DNA of 64,000 nucleotides from Roseovarius pacificus. GTDB lineage: Bacteria > Pseudomonadota > Alphaproteobacteria > Rhodobacterales > Rhodobacteraceae. Below are positions 27,027 to 34,993 of this stretch, one piece after another (position 1 is the stretch's first letter; each line of letters begins with the position of its first letter). The position numbers were made by a program, and so were the translations under genes. The notes beneath the pieces were generated by a model. It was not told the origin of the DNA and did no database searches. It worked only from the letters and a program-made list of their open reading frames with translations. The stretch is from assembly GCF_900142665.1 (NCBI RefSeq), contig NZ_FRBR01000007.1, positions 1 through 64,000 on the forward strand, read 5' to 3'.

Positions 27027-28226
27027 TCAGCCTTTCGGAACCGAGGTGCCGGCATTGTCGCCCACACCGTCCTTGCGCGCCTTGGCAGCCGCCAGCGTGT
27101 CACGCAGTTCGGCTTCCATCTTCTTCAGTTCTTCCTCGGCGGCGGCGCGCTTGGCCTTGCCTTCGTCAGCGATGGCCAGGCTTTCCTGGATCGTGCCGAT
27201 CAGGTCAGCATTGGCCTTCTTGACGGCTTCGATATCGAACACGCCGCGCTCCATTTCCTCGCGGATCATCTTGTTGCTTTCGCGCAGGTTTTCGGCGTTC
27301 GAGGTCAGCAATTCGTTGGTCAGGTCGTTGGCGTCGCGCACCGCGGCGGCCGCCTGCGCGGAACGCTGGATCGTCACCGCCTGTGCCAGTTGCGTTTCCC
27401 ACAGCGGGACGGTGTTCACCAGGGTCGAGTTGATCTTGGTCACCAGGCTCTTGTCGTTTTCCTGCACCAGCCGGATCGAGGGCAGCGACTGCATCGTCAC
27501 CTGCCGGGTCAGCTTCAGGTCGTGCACCCGGCGCTCCAGATCGTCACGCGCGGCGCGCAGATCGCGTAATTCCTGCGCCTTCATCACCTGATCGTCCTCG
27601 GGCGCGGCCTGCACCTCGGCCTCCTTGGCGGGGATATGGGTGTTGTCCAGCTCTTTCAGCTTTTCCTCGCCCGCCGCGATATACAGCGCCAGTTCGTCAT
27701 AGAATTGCAGCGTCTTTTCATAGAGCAGGTCAAGCGACTTGATGTCTTTCAGCAGCGTGTGTTCGTGATGCAGCAGATCGTCGGTGATCTTGTCGATCTG
27801 GCCCTGCACGGTTTCGAACCGCGCGGTGAACTTGGCAAAGGGCGCGGCGCGGCCCAACAGCTTTTCCCACCATGTCCGTTCGCGCCGGACATCCAGTTCG
27901 GACACTGAAAAGCCGCGGATCGTGGTGACGATCCCGCGCAGGCTGTCGCCCGCCGGGCCGACATCCTTGTTGCGCACGCCTTGCAGCATGGATTGCGAGA
28001 TTTCCTGTAATTCCGCCTGCGCCGCTGAGCCAAAAGATACGATCGAATTGGTATCCGACATGTCGATCTCGTCCATGCGCTTGCGGATTTCTCCGCCCGC
28101 GGTCGCATCGGCCTGTTCGAGCGGCACGATGGCATTCGCCTCGGCGGGTTCGGGCAGGATGGCGCGGCTGACTTCCTCGACTTCGGCCAGCGCGGCCTCG
28201 GCTTTCTGGCGAATGGTGTCCGACAT
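27027..28226 (-). CDS. telA: TelA-family toxic-anion-resistance protein
   Basis: 399 residues matching PF05816 (TelA/KlaA). It is almost wholly alpha-helical and charged with no membrane segment. Typical stretches are IRGFSVSELDV, LLYEKTLQFYDELALYI, and TQLAQAVTIQRSAQAAAAV (read here as ETQLAQAVTIQRS). Family members are linked to tellurite and antimicrobial resistance, and in Firmicutes pair with xpaC. It sits 10 bases after xpaC on the same strand. Confidence 0.93.
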   Translation of the reverse strand: MSDTIRQKAEAALAEVEEVSRAILPEPAEANAIVPLEQADATAGGEIRKRMDEIDMSDTNSIVSFGSAAQAELQEISQSMLQGVRNKDVGPAGDSLRGIVTTIRGFSVSELDVRRERTWWEKLLGRAAPFAKFTARFETVQGQIDKITDDLLHHEHTLLKDIKSLDLLYEKTLQFYDELALYIAAGEEKLKELDNTHIPAKEAEVQAAPEDDQVMKAQELRDLRAARDDLERRVHDLKLTRQVTMQSLPSIRLVQENDKSLVTKINSTLVNTVPLWETQLAQAVTIQRSAQAAAAVRDANDLTNELLTSNAENLRESNKMIREEMERGVFDIEAVKKANADLIGTIQESLAIADEGKAKRAAAEEELKKMEAELRDTLAAAKARKDGVGDNAGTSVPKG

Positions 28227-28235
28227 GGTATTCCC

Positions 28236-29135
28236 TCACTCGTTGTTGGTGTTTGGGCGGATGCCCTCGCGTTGCAGGCGGTCGCGCAGAACGCCGATTT
28301 CGATATCCAGATCGCTGCGGTCGTCCAGCAGCAACTTCTCGGTACGCGCCGCGAAATTGCCCTCAAGATCGTCCAGCAGCGCCGAATAATCCGCCTTGGC
28401 CTGCGGATCGCGGTTGCGCCCGTAGATGTCGGCGAACTTGATCGTCGCGTCGCGCGCCCCCAGCAGGTAAACCGACAGGTATTTGCGCGCCGCCGTCAGG
28501 TCGCGCGGGTCTTCCTCGACCGTGCGGAACAGATCGCGCGCCGTGGTCCTGAACCGATCCACCCGCGCCTCAAGCTGGCGGTCGCCTGCGCGTTTTATCG
28601 CCTCTGACATGGCCGACAGGTGTTTTTCGGCCTCGTCCACGGCCCGCGCCACACGGTCGGTCTGGAACATGTCCACACCGTCCATGCCCTTGTCCGTCAG
28701 CGGGTCCAGTCCGAAGGCGAAGGAATGGATGACCGTCCCCAGCACGGCAAAGATCACCGCCTCCGGCAGGCCGAACCCGGCGATCCCGGCCATGAACAGG
28801 CCCGCGCCCGCACAGAGCGATCCGACGATCTTGCGCGGCAAGGCCGGGCGGCGCGCCACCTTGCGCGCCTCATAGGCCTCTTGCGCCAGTATCCCCTCGC
28901 GCGTCAGCCATGCGGACAGGATCAGCAGGCCGAGCGCCGCCAGATATTGCGCCATGCCGACGGGATCGGTGGTGAACGCCTTCCAGATCAGCGGCAGAGG
29001 GGCCAGAAACAGCAGGTTGACCCGCCCCCCGGCCCGGGTGCGTTTCGCACCGCGATAACTGCCTGTCGCCGGTTTGCGCGGCCCGCCTTCGGACGGACCG
29101 TCGGGGCTGTAGTGTCCGCCATAGCGTTGCGCCAT
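28236..29135 (-). CDS. xpaC: XpaC-family (5-bromo-4-chloroindolyl phosphate hydrolysis) membrane protein
   Basis: 299 residues from ATG 29135 (MAQRYGGHYSPDG). A basic N-terminal segment precedes two to four hydrophobic helices (about residues 38-125), then a long soluble helical domain (about 145-299) including ARKYLSVYLLGARDATIKF, characteristic of PF10112. The name comes from a phosphatase phenotype in Bacillus, but the real activity is unclear. The start codon shares bases with the stop of the upstream 27-residue gene (TGATG), so the two are coupled. Confidence 0.88.
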   Translation of the reverse strand: MAQRYGGHYSPDGPSEGGPRKPATGSYRGAKRTRAGGRVNLLFLAPLPLIWKAFTTDPVGMAQYLAALGLLILSAWLTREGILAQEAYEARKVARRPALPRKIVGSLCAGAGLFMAGIAGFGLPEAVIFAVLGTVIHSFAFGLDPLTDKGMDGVDMFQTDRVARAVDEAEKHLSAMSEAIKRAGDRQLEARVDRFRTTARDLFRTVEEDPRDLTAARKYLSVYLLGARDATIKFADIYGRNRDPQAKADYSALLDDLEGNFAARTEKLLLDDRSDLDIEIGVLRDRLQREGIRPNTNNE

Positions 29136-29218
29136 CACACGCCCCCTGCAACGGAAACGTAGAAAATAAGCAAGACCAGCAGGAAAAACGCCAGTTTCTG
29201 CAACCCTGTATCGGACAT
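29135..29218 (-). CDS. 27-residue single-pass membrane microprotein upstream of xpaC
   Basis: An ATG at 29218 with GGGGGACTT upstream opens a 27-codon frame beginning MSDTGLQKLAFF, followed by a strongly hydrophobic run with Tyr and ending VAGGV. It consists of a short polar N-terminus and one transmembrane helix. The TGA stop overlaps the xpaC ATG (TGATG), a strong sign of real translation and coupling. It heads the operon. Such microproteins often regulate or anchor membrane complexes; the role here is inferred. Confidence 0.72.
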   Translation of the reverse strand: MSDTGLQKLAFFLLVLLIFYVSVAGGV

Positions 29219-29385
29219 AAGTCCCCCGGAACTCCTTTTGTCTCATCAAACTTAGGCCAACCCGCCAGTCCTTGCTAGGGGGAAGATTGTGGCGGGCGGT
29301 GCATCGCCAGCCCTGCCGTCATTTTCACCGCCCGCACGGGCTGCCCCGTCTTACCCACGGATACAGAGGATGCTATGACAGCGTC

Positions 29386-30402
29386 ATGACAACGCGATCT
29401 TTCGTCCCCCGCGGCGCAGCCAGTTTCAGCGTGGCCTATGACGGCCCGCCGCGCGACGTGTATTTCCTGCTGTTGCCCAAGCTGACGCTGCTGGCCTTCA
29501 CCTCGGCGCTCGAGCCGCTGCGCGTGGCCAATCAGGTCGCCGGGCGCGAGCTCTATCGCTGGTACGTAATGAGCGAAGAGGGCGGGCCGGTCACCTGCTC
29601 CTGCGGGGTGCACATCACCCCCGACAGCGGGCTGACGGACGTGCCCCGCGATGCCCTGGCCTTCGTCTGCGCGGGGATCGAACCGGCCAGCACCGCCAGC
29701 CGCCGCGCGACCCAGTGGATTCGCCGCCAGCGGACCTTCGGCTGCCGGGTCGGCGGGATCTGCACGGGGGCGTTTTCACTGGCGCAGGCGGGGCTGCTCG
29801 AGGGGCGGCGCTTTACCCTGCATTGGGAAAACCAGCCCGCCTTTGTCGAAAAGTTCATGGATCTGGAGCCCACCGGTGCGCTCTATGAAATCGACGGCCC
29901 GCTTGTCACCTGCGGCGGCGGCAGCGCCGCGACCGACATGATGCTGGACCTGATCGAACGCGACCACGGCGCCGACCTCGCCACCATCGTGGCCGACATG
30001 TGCCTGCACGTCCGCTCCAACCTGCAGGACCGCAAGCAGAAATCGGCCTTTTCCTTCGCCCTCAGCAGCCGCAACACACACCTGATCGCGGCCATGCACA
30101 TGATGAACGACAACCTCGACACGCCGCTGCCCATCGACGAACTCTCGCTGCGCGTCGGCATCTCGCGCCGACAGCTCGAGCGGCTCTTTACCACCCATGT
30201 CGGCAGCACCCCGGCGCAGTTCTATATCGACCTGCGGATTTCGCGCGCGCATGCCCTGCTGAACGAAACCGACCTCGGCGTCGCCGAAATCGCCGCCGCC
30301 ACCGGCTTCAACAGCACCTCGCAAATGGCCACGCGGTTTCGCAAACGCTTCGGCATGTCCCCGCGCAGCTACCGCAAGAAATGGAGCACGGTGCAGGGCT
30401 AG
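29386..30402 (+). CDS. GlxA/GbdR-type AraC-family transcriptional regulator
   Basis: 338 residues from ATG 29386. The N-terminal DJ-1/PfpI-like domain (about residues 25-190: VYFLLLPKLTLLAFTSALEP, GGICTGAFSLAQAGLLEG) carries a Cys in the usual nucleophile-elbow region. The C-terminal AraC domain (about 220-320) has two HTH motifs, including LSLRVGISRRQLERLF and GVAEIAAATGFNSTSQMATRF. The pattern LEPLRVAN and REL YRW resembles GbdR, the glycine-betaine/dimethylglycine regulator, which is suggestive because soxBDAG lies 20 kb away. It is divergent from the microprotein-xpaC operon. Confidence 0.9.
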   Translation: MTTRSFVPRGAASFSVAYDGPPRDVYFLLLPKLTLLAFTSALEPLRVANQVAGRELYRWYVMSEEGGPVTCSCGVHITPDSGLTDVPRDALAFVCAGIEPASTASRRATQWIRRQRTFGCRVGGICTGAFSLAQAGLLEGRRFTLHWENQPAFVEKFMDLEPTGALYEIDGPLVTCGGGSAATDMMLDLIERDHGADLATIVADMCLHVRSNLQDRKQKSAFSFALSSRNTHLIAAMHMMNDNLDTPLPIDELSLRVGISRRQLERLFTTHVGSTPAQFYIDLRISRAHALLNETDLGVAEIAAATGFNSTSQMATRFRKRFGMSPRSYRKKWSTVQG

Positions 30403-30417
30403 GGCGCGCGGGCCCGC

Positions 30418-31869
30418 TCAGAGCACCGGCCCAAGCATGGCCACCGAATTGTTCCATAACCGCCGTCCGACACTCCACTTCTCCACGTCGGACCGGGTGA
30501 CTTCGCCCGACGCTGAAATATAGGCCTCCTGACGCTCGCGAATTTTCGCGCTCAGGGCGTGGCTCTTCAGAAGAATGTTGTTTTCATAGTTGAGATCGAA
30601 ACTGCGCCGGTCCAGATTTGCCGAACCGATCAGGGCAATTTCACCGTCGACCGTCATGGATTTTGCATGAAGCAATCCGTTTGGATACTCGAAAATCCGG
30701 ACACCGGCTTTCAGCAGTTCAAGATAAAAGCTCCGGCTCGCGGCCGCGACGACCCATGAATCATTGTGTTTGGGCATCACGAGCGACGTGCGCACATTGC
30801 GAAACGCGGCCGAGCAAAGCGCCGAGTGCATGGCTTCCGAAGGCACGAAATAGGGAGTCGTGATGATCAGGTCGTCTTTCGCGTTATGCATCAGCGCCTC
30901 GAACACTTCGGGCATGGCAGAGTTGCGAATGGTCGGCCCGGTCCCGATCGCCTGTGCAATGACATCCCCATCCGACCTGCGGCGCGCCGGTGCGCCCTGC
31001 AGGTCCGTCAGGGGATCATCCACATGCGACAGCCAGTCCTGAAGAAAGAGCTTCTGGTTCTGATCTGAAACCGGCCCCTCGAAGCGGACCATGAGATCGA
31101 CCCAGGGACCGTATTTCGCCTTGGGAAGAAACGCGGGGTCGGCGCAATTCTGACTTCCGCAATAGGTGATCCGGCTGTCGATCACCACGATCTTGCGGTG
31201 GTTCCGCAGGTCGACCCGCCCCCGGATCGGATGCAGCAGGAGATTTCCCACAGGCAGCGCCCGCGCCAGCCTGACGCCGGCCTCCTGCATGGCTGTCCAA
31301 TGGCCGGACCGCACCAGCTTCCGCGATCCCAGATCGTCCGCCATGGCGCGCACCACAACACCGCGCCGCGCCGCCCGTTTCAAAGCCTCGACAACCTTTC
31401 GCCCGTTCGTGTCGTCCAGCCAGATGTAGAACAGGAGGTGGACGTTTTCCTGCGCTGCGTCGATGTCGGCGATCATCGAGTCTATTGCGCTGTCCGAGTC
31501 CGGCATCAGGCGGGCGGCATTGCCGGAAACCGGAAGAAAGCCACTGATCGACTGCCCCAGCCGAAAGAGTTGCTCGTGATCGGCCCCAAGGCCCTCCATG
31601 GCCTCACGCATCTCGTGCCCGGTCTCTGTGGCAGGGCCGACAAGCGCGATCGCCGCCTTGTAACGCGCGACACGGCGTCGACCGATATTCGTTTCTCCGA
31701 ACAGAACATAAGCTGACATCCCGACGGCCGGGAGTGCGAGAATGACCAGAACCCAAGCGATACGGGACGAGGGCTCCCGATACGGCCGCAGCAGAGCGCG
31801 AACGATAAACCCTGCCTGAAGCGCGACGTGCAGCGCGACAAGAGAGATGGCGATGACCGACGAACTCAT
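30418..31869 (-). CDS. cls: cardiolipin synthase (phospholipase D family)
   Basis: About 483 residues from ATG 31869; an upstream TTG at 31923 would add 18. Two N-terminal transmembrane helices (about residues 1-55) are followed by two PLD HKD motifs: NHRKIVVIDSRITYCGSQN and LHAKSMTVDGEIALIGSAN. It joins two phosphatidylglycerol molecules, or PG and PE, into cardiolipin in the inner membrane. It is convergent with the AraC-type gene and marks the left border of the accessory pocket. Confidence 0.92.
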   Translation of the reverse strand: MSSSVIAISLVALHVALQAGFIVRALLRPYREPSSRIAWVLVILALPAVGMSAYVLFGETNIGRRRVARYKAAIALVGPATETGHEMREAMEGLGADHEQLFRLGQSISGFLPVSGNAARLMPDSDSAIDSMIADIDAAQENVHLLFYIWLDDTNGRKVVEALKRAARRGVVVRAMADDLGSRKLVRSGHWTAMQEAGVRLARALPVGNLLLHPIRGRVDLRNHRKIVVIDSRITYCGSQNCADPAFLPKAKYGPWVDLMVRFEGPVSDQNQKLFLQDWLSHVDDPLTDLQGAPARRRSDGDVIAQAIGTGPTIRNSAMPEVFEALMHNAKDDLIITTPYFVPSEAMHSALCSAAFRNVRTSLVMPKHNDSWVVAAASRSFYLELLKAGVRIFEYPNGLLHAKSMTVDGEIALIGSANLDRRSFDLNYENNILLKSHALSAKIRERQEAYISASGEVTRSDVEKWSVGRRLWNNSVAMLGPVL

Positions 31870-32174
31870 TTCAAACGACACCCATTTGTCGGGCCATTCT
31901 GAGTTGGTGTCGCAAGATTGCAAAGAAGTTTTTGCTCCTGGCGGGGCTCAGCCTGCATCCATGCCCGGCATCAGCCAGGTATTGCATAGCTGTCCTTGAT
32001 GTTACGTGCGGCGACTGTTTGGGTCGAGGCCAAAGTCCACGGATGCTGTACCTTGCACCAATGTCCGCTGCTCGAGCTGTGGATAAAAACCTGAAAGAAC
32101 CAAACCGGGTTTTGCAAAGGGTTTGTGGCTCAAGATTTTTCAATCGATGGACACGTCATTTTTGATTTATTCAT
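31870..32174. other. intergenic region left of the accessory pocket
   Basis: 305 bases between the cls start and the stop of the 171-residue gene. Its right part is AT-rich (TTTTTGATTTATTCATTTAAAA near 32158, a clear drop in GC from the flanks). It should contain the cls promoter. No gene, terminator or mobile-element end could be recognised. Confidence 0.5.
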
Positions 32175-32690
32175 TTAAAACGTGAAGTAGCGAGTTGCGC
32201 ATGATCGCCCAACGTATTGCTTGTCTTCCGAAAGCCGTTTGAACATCCATAGCGTATTCACGTGTAAGTCGACTGGTGCTCCGATGTAGTTTGACGTCAA
32301 GTTGGCGGTGGTCCGCAGTTCAGCATACAGTGACGGGTTTTCTTCTTGCTTCACTAAACCAGTTTCAGCGGTCCAAACAAAGGAAAAGTCTGACTTCGAA
32401 CTGCTGTGTTCCGGCCAAGCGGTTCCAAGGGTCGCAATGCGCGTCACACGTATCGGCCAAATTTCTTTGCCAATGATTGCTCCATCAGGATCACGCAGCA
32501 CAACATCTGGTATCAAGTAGCTGTTACCGAAGTCGACAAATGCCTCGTAGCTCAATTCGCTGCCATTCGGCAATTTTACACAACGGCCAAACTTAAGGGA
32601 GTACAGAAACACAAGAGGTGTCAGACCCAACACGCTCAGGATGGCAAGGGTACATAACGTGACGACAATTGCGCGAAGGAGTGTGATCAT
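32175..32690 (-). CDS. unknown membrane-anchored or secreted protein in accessory pocket
   Basis: 171 residues that I do not recognise. The N-terminus has a strong hydrophobic segment (about residues 5-32) that could be a signal anchor. The rest is mixed alpha/beta with a Trp/Arg-rich middle (GKEIWPIRVTRI). Base composition is lower in GC than the neighbours, suggesting transfer. Its ATG overlaps the stop of the 49-residue gene upstream (ATGA at 32687-32690), so the two are coupled. By layout it could be an immunity protein, but there is no sequence support for that. Confidence 0.6.
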   Translation of the reverse strand: MITLLRAIVVTLCTLAILSVLGLTPLVFLYSLKFGRCVKLPNGSELSYEAFVDFGNSYLIPDVVLRDPDGAIIGKEIWPIRVTRIATLGTAWPEHSSSKSDFSFVWTAETGLVKQEENPSLYAELRTTANLTSNYIGAPVDLHVNTLWMFKRLSEDKQYVGRSCATRYFTF

Positions 32691-32836
32691 ATTGTATATT
32701 GGCTACGCGATGGATCTGCATATATTCGCCCTTCGACGGAGCCTGGTCGCGCTCGCTTGACAGACAGTTCAATGGGCGTTCCCTTGCGGAGGTATGCCTC
32801 AAACGCCTTTTTGTATAATTTCTGATCGACGAACAT
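32687..32836 (-). CDS. small or truncated protein coupled to the 171-residue gene
   Basis: From ATG 32836 (AGGGTGG upstream) a 49-residue frame starts MFVDQKLYKKAFEAYLRKG and ends at a TGA that overlaps the next ATG. It is basic and protein-like. The same frame remains open for 27 more codons upstream, with a hydrophilic stretch (NGKLAVQDDHNHQELQQ) but no better start, so this may be the tail of a larger gene whose front has been lost. Its family is unknown. Confidence 0.45.
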   Translation of the reverse strand: MFVDQKLYKKAFEAYLRKGTPIELSVKRARPGSVEGRIYADPSRSQYTI

Positions 32837-32961
32837 CGTGGTGCCACCCTGCTGCAGTTCCTGGTGATTATGGTCGTCCTGGACAGCTAATTTTCCGTTA
32901 ACCGCTCGTGCGCACTCTCAAAAGCAGCCCTTAGGGCAGCCGCAGCGAAAGCTAACGTCGT

Positions 32962-33234
32962 CCGCATAGCAACCATCGGCACCATGTCTGGCTGTTGTCT
33001 GCATTGAAACCGGAGAGGTCTTCCCGGTCGCGCGATACAGCGGCCGAAGGCCGCCGCGCATCGCCAGACCGCCCATACGGGCTGGCGATTGGGTGAGGAC
33101 GGCGCCCCGTTCAGGCCTCTTTCGGATTGGGCTGGCATAAACTGCAAAGAATGACCGTTTGATCGCCATCCCGCGGTCTGGCGATGCGCGCTCAGGCAAC
33201 GGCAGTTTTGTCCCGCATAGCAACCATCGGCACC
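32962..33234. repeat. 22-base direct repeats enclosing the inverted repeat
   Basis: The 22-mer starting CCGCATAGCAACCATCGG (and ending CACC) occurs identically at 32962-32983 and 33213-33234, 251 bases apart in the same orientation. The two copies bracket the 18-base inverted repeat. No transposase or integrase is present. Confidence 0.75.
33055..33190. repeat. 18-base perfect inverted repeat with 100-base spacer
   Basis: CGCGCATCGCCAGACCGC at 33055-33072 is the exact reverse complement of GCGGTCTGGCGATGCGCG at 33173-33190. The spacer is 100 bases. As RNA this would form a long-stemmed hairpin; as DNA it could be ends of a tiny miniature element. No target-site duplication could be verified. 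Confidence 0.75.
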
Positions 33235-33358
33235 GCTTGCAGCGGAGGTCTGGTTCGAGCCCAACGTGTCGGATGCTGCATCGCGCCCAGATGTCGGCAT
33301 GGAGCCCAGATTGACGAATTTCTGAAATGCCGCGAAGGGCCGCTCCCAAAAGGATGAT

Positions 33359-33784
33359 TTATAAACTTGGTAGCAGGTTGTGAAACAAACTCCATTCGAC
33401 ATCTGCTTGACTGGAGATATCCATCTGAACGGTTGGGAAATTGGCTCTCATCAATTGTTTAGTTTTTGGTCCAGATTTTTCATTTTTTACATAGGTAATG
33501 AAATCACGAGTTTCAGAGTTAGTAACTATGGCTGCGATGATGCCCAATCCTGAATCCTGAAGCTGCTCAAATAGTGCATCTTCAAAAATGATGGGAATAT
33601 CAGATTCAGCGTCAAAGCTGCTCAAAGAGATAGCGAAAACCGTACTTATCGAGAAATCAGCCTTGTGAACGAAACCTTCCAACGGAGTGTTGATCCGCAT
33701 TGTTGCACGCCGGTCGCCGCCTACATGGCAAACGGCCCAGCTATCTGGGATTTCATATTGCTTTCGTCTGAAGAAATTTCTCAT
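33359..33784 (-). CDS. DUF695-like protein
   Basis: 141 residues. The layout resembles DUF695 (PF05117): an N-terminal SWAVCHVGGDRRATMRIN, a central FEDALFEQLQDSGLGIIAAIV and TRDFITYV, and a C-terminal D..W...H.LLP ending. It is soluble and has no signal peptide. DUF695 proteins have been found near polymorphic toxins as possible immunity proteins, but no toxin is recognisable here. GC is lower than in the flanking core genes. The ATG has TAGGAA just upstream. Confidence 0.6.
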   Translation of the reverse strand: MRNFFRRKQYEIPDSWAVCHVGGDRRATMRINTPLEGFVHKADFSISTVFAISLSSFDAESDIPIIFEDALFEQLQDSGLGIIAAIVTNSETRDFITYVKNEKSGPKTKQLMRANFPTVQMDISSQADVEWSLFHNLLPSL

Positions 33785-34137
33785 TTCCTACTACTATCTT
33801 GCTCAACATCACCAGACAACACTACTTCCTAAGTGGACGGCTTGTTGAAGGATGTCACCCAAGCCGACATTGGCGCAACTGCAGTGAAAGCTCACTTAGT
33901 CCGCATTCCACCCACTTTCCCGGTGGGCGCGGCGGTTAGGCTTTCACCCCGCACTGCCCCACCAAAACGCTTCAACCATCAAACTTTTGCCCGCAAAACC
34001 GGCCTAACGGTGTTTTGTACAAACCAATGGGGTATTTCGTACGTTTTGTACGATTCGCCGGGGCCTGAATGCCGGTCGGAAAGCGGCGCGAAACGGTGCG
34101 CGGTCGGGTAAGATATCGTTTAGCGCCGGAATGCGCG
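33785..34137. other. intergenic region with GTAC element
   Basis: 353 bases between the DUF695-like start and the rluB stop. It contains the second GTAC-iterated element (34011-34055). A 92-codon open frame on the plus strand (33833-34111) crosses that element and has atypical composition, so I do not call it a gene. No terminator for rluB was found. Confidence 0.5.
34011..34055. promoter_or_regulatory. GTAC-iterated element, second copy
   Basis: TTTTGTACAAA (core GTAC at 34017) is followed by TTCGTACGTTTTGTACGA (cores at 34039 and 34048). The spacings of 22 and 9 bases equal those in the element upstream of trmB (9495, 9517, 9526). The flanking sequences are otherwise unrelated, so the shared pattern is probably a binding site array, not a recent duplication. 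Confidence 0.5.
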
Positions 34138-34929
34138 TCAGCGCTTGCGCCGGGTCCGTTGTGGCCTTGGTTTGCCCGGTTTCGCCGCCTCTTTTTCGTC
34201 CTTCAGCCCCAACTGGTCGCGCAGGATGCGGGGGCGGATTTCCTCGACCGCGCCGGTCTTGAGATTGCCCAGTTGGAACGGCCCGTAGGAGACACGGATC
34301 AGGCGGTTCACGCTCAGCCCCACGGCCTCCATCGCGCGACGGACTTCGCGGTTGCGCCCTTCTCGGATGCCCACCGTGGCCCAGGCGTTGGCGCCTTGCT
34401 GGCGGTCCAGCGTGACGCTCATCGGCTGGAACTTTTCTCCATCTATTTCAATGCCTTGACGCAGGGGGGCAAACGTGGCGTCAGTCGGGCGGCCTTTGAT
34501 GCGTACCCGGTATTTGCGCAACCATCCGGTCGAGGGCAGCTCCAGCTTGCGTTTGAGCTCGCCATCGTTGGTCAGCAGCAGAAGCCCCTCCGAATTGAGG
34601 TCCAGCCGCCCCACGCTCATCACGCGCGGCAGGTCGTCGGGCAAGTCGTCGAAAATGGTCTGGCGGCCCTGTTCGTCGCGCGTGGTGGTCACAAGGCCCG
34701 CGGGCTTGTGATAGAGCCACAGGCGCGGCGGTTCCGGGGCCTTCAGGTCGCGCCCGTCCACGGTGATCCGGTCCTTGTCGGTCACGTTCAGCGCGGCACG
34801 GTCGATTACTTTCCCGTTAACCGCCACACGACCGGCCTCGATCATCCGCTCCGCCCCCCGCCGACTAGCCACCCCAGCCCGCGCAATTACCTTGGCAATT
34901 CGGTCGCCTTTATGTTGCGATGTGTTCAT
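34138..34929 (-). CDS. rluB: 23S rRNA pseudouridine synthase, RsuA/RluB family
   Basis: 263 residues from ATG 34929 (MNTSQHKGDRIAKVIARAG). An S4 RNA-binding domain (about residues 7-65) precedes the synthase domain with catalytic Asp in GRLDLNSEGLLLLTNDGEL (about 110) and GIREGRNREVRRAME. The C-terminus is a Lys/Arg-rich tail ending RPQRTRRKR. RluB modifies U2605 in 23S rRNA; RluE/F subfamilies cannot be fully excluded. A longer frame to 35145 overlaps tadA and was rejected. It is divergent from tadA. Confidence 0.92.
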   Translation of the reverse strand: MNTSQHKGDRIAKVIARAGVASRRGAERMIEAGRVAVNGKVIDRAALNVTDKDRITVDGRDLKAPEPPRLWLYHKPAGLVTTTRDEQGRQTIFDDLPDDLPRVMSVGRLDLNSEGLLLLTNDGELKRKLELPSTGWLRKYRVRIKGRPTDATFAPLRQGIEIDGEKFQPMSVTLDRQQGANAWATVGIREGRNREVRRAMEAVGLSVNRLIRVSYGPFQLGNLKTGAVEEIRPRILRDQLGLKDEKEAAKPGKPRPQRTRRKR

Positions 34930-34993
34930 AAGAACATCGCTTAGCGCAAAGCCCGCCCTTGCGAAAGCGGGGATCGCACGGCAATAGGGCAGG

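Larger units (their letters stand above)
32837..33358. other. repeat-bearing noncoding stretch of the accessory pocket
   Basis: About 520 bases with no credible gene; overlapping open frames here have shifting, Cys- and Arg-rich translations typical of noncoding DNA. It holds a 22-base direct repeat (32962-32983 and 33213-33234) and, inside it, an 18-base perfect inverted repeat (33055-33072 and 33173-33190). It may be a decayed mobile or gene fragment, or encode a structured RNA. Confidence 0.5.

Noticed and set aside
32887..33402. 171-codon minus-strand frame in the repeat region
   Set aside because: Translation is Cys/Arg/Gln-rich and crosses both repeats; several frames are equally open. 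Treated as noncoding.
34069..34944. Plus-strand frame over rluB
   Set aside because: Antisense to a gene with S4 and synthase motifs.
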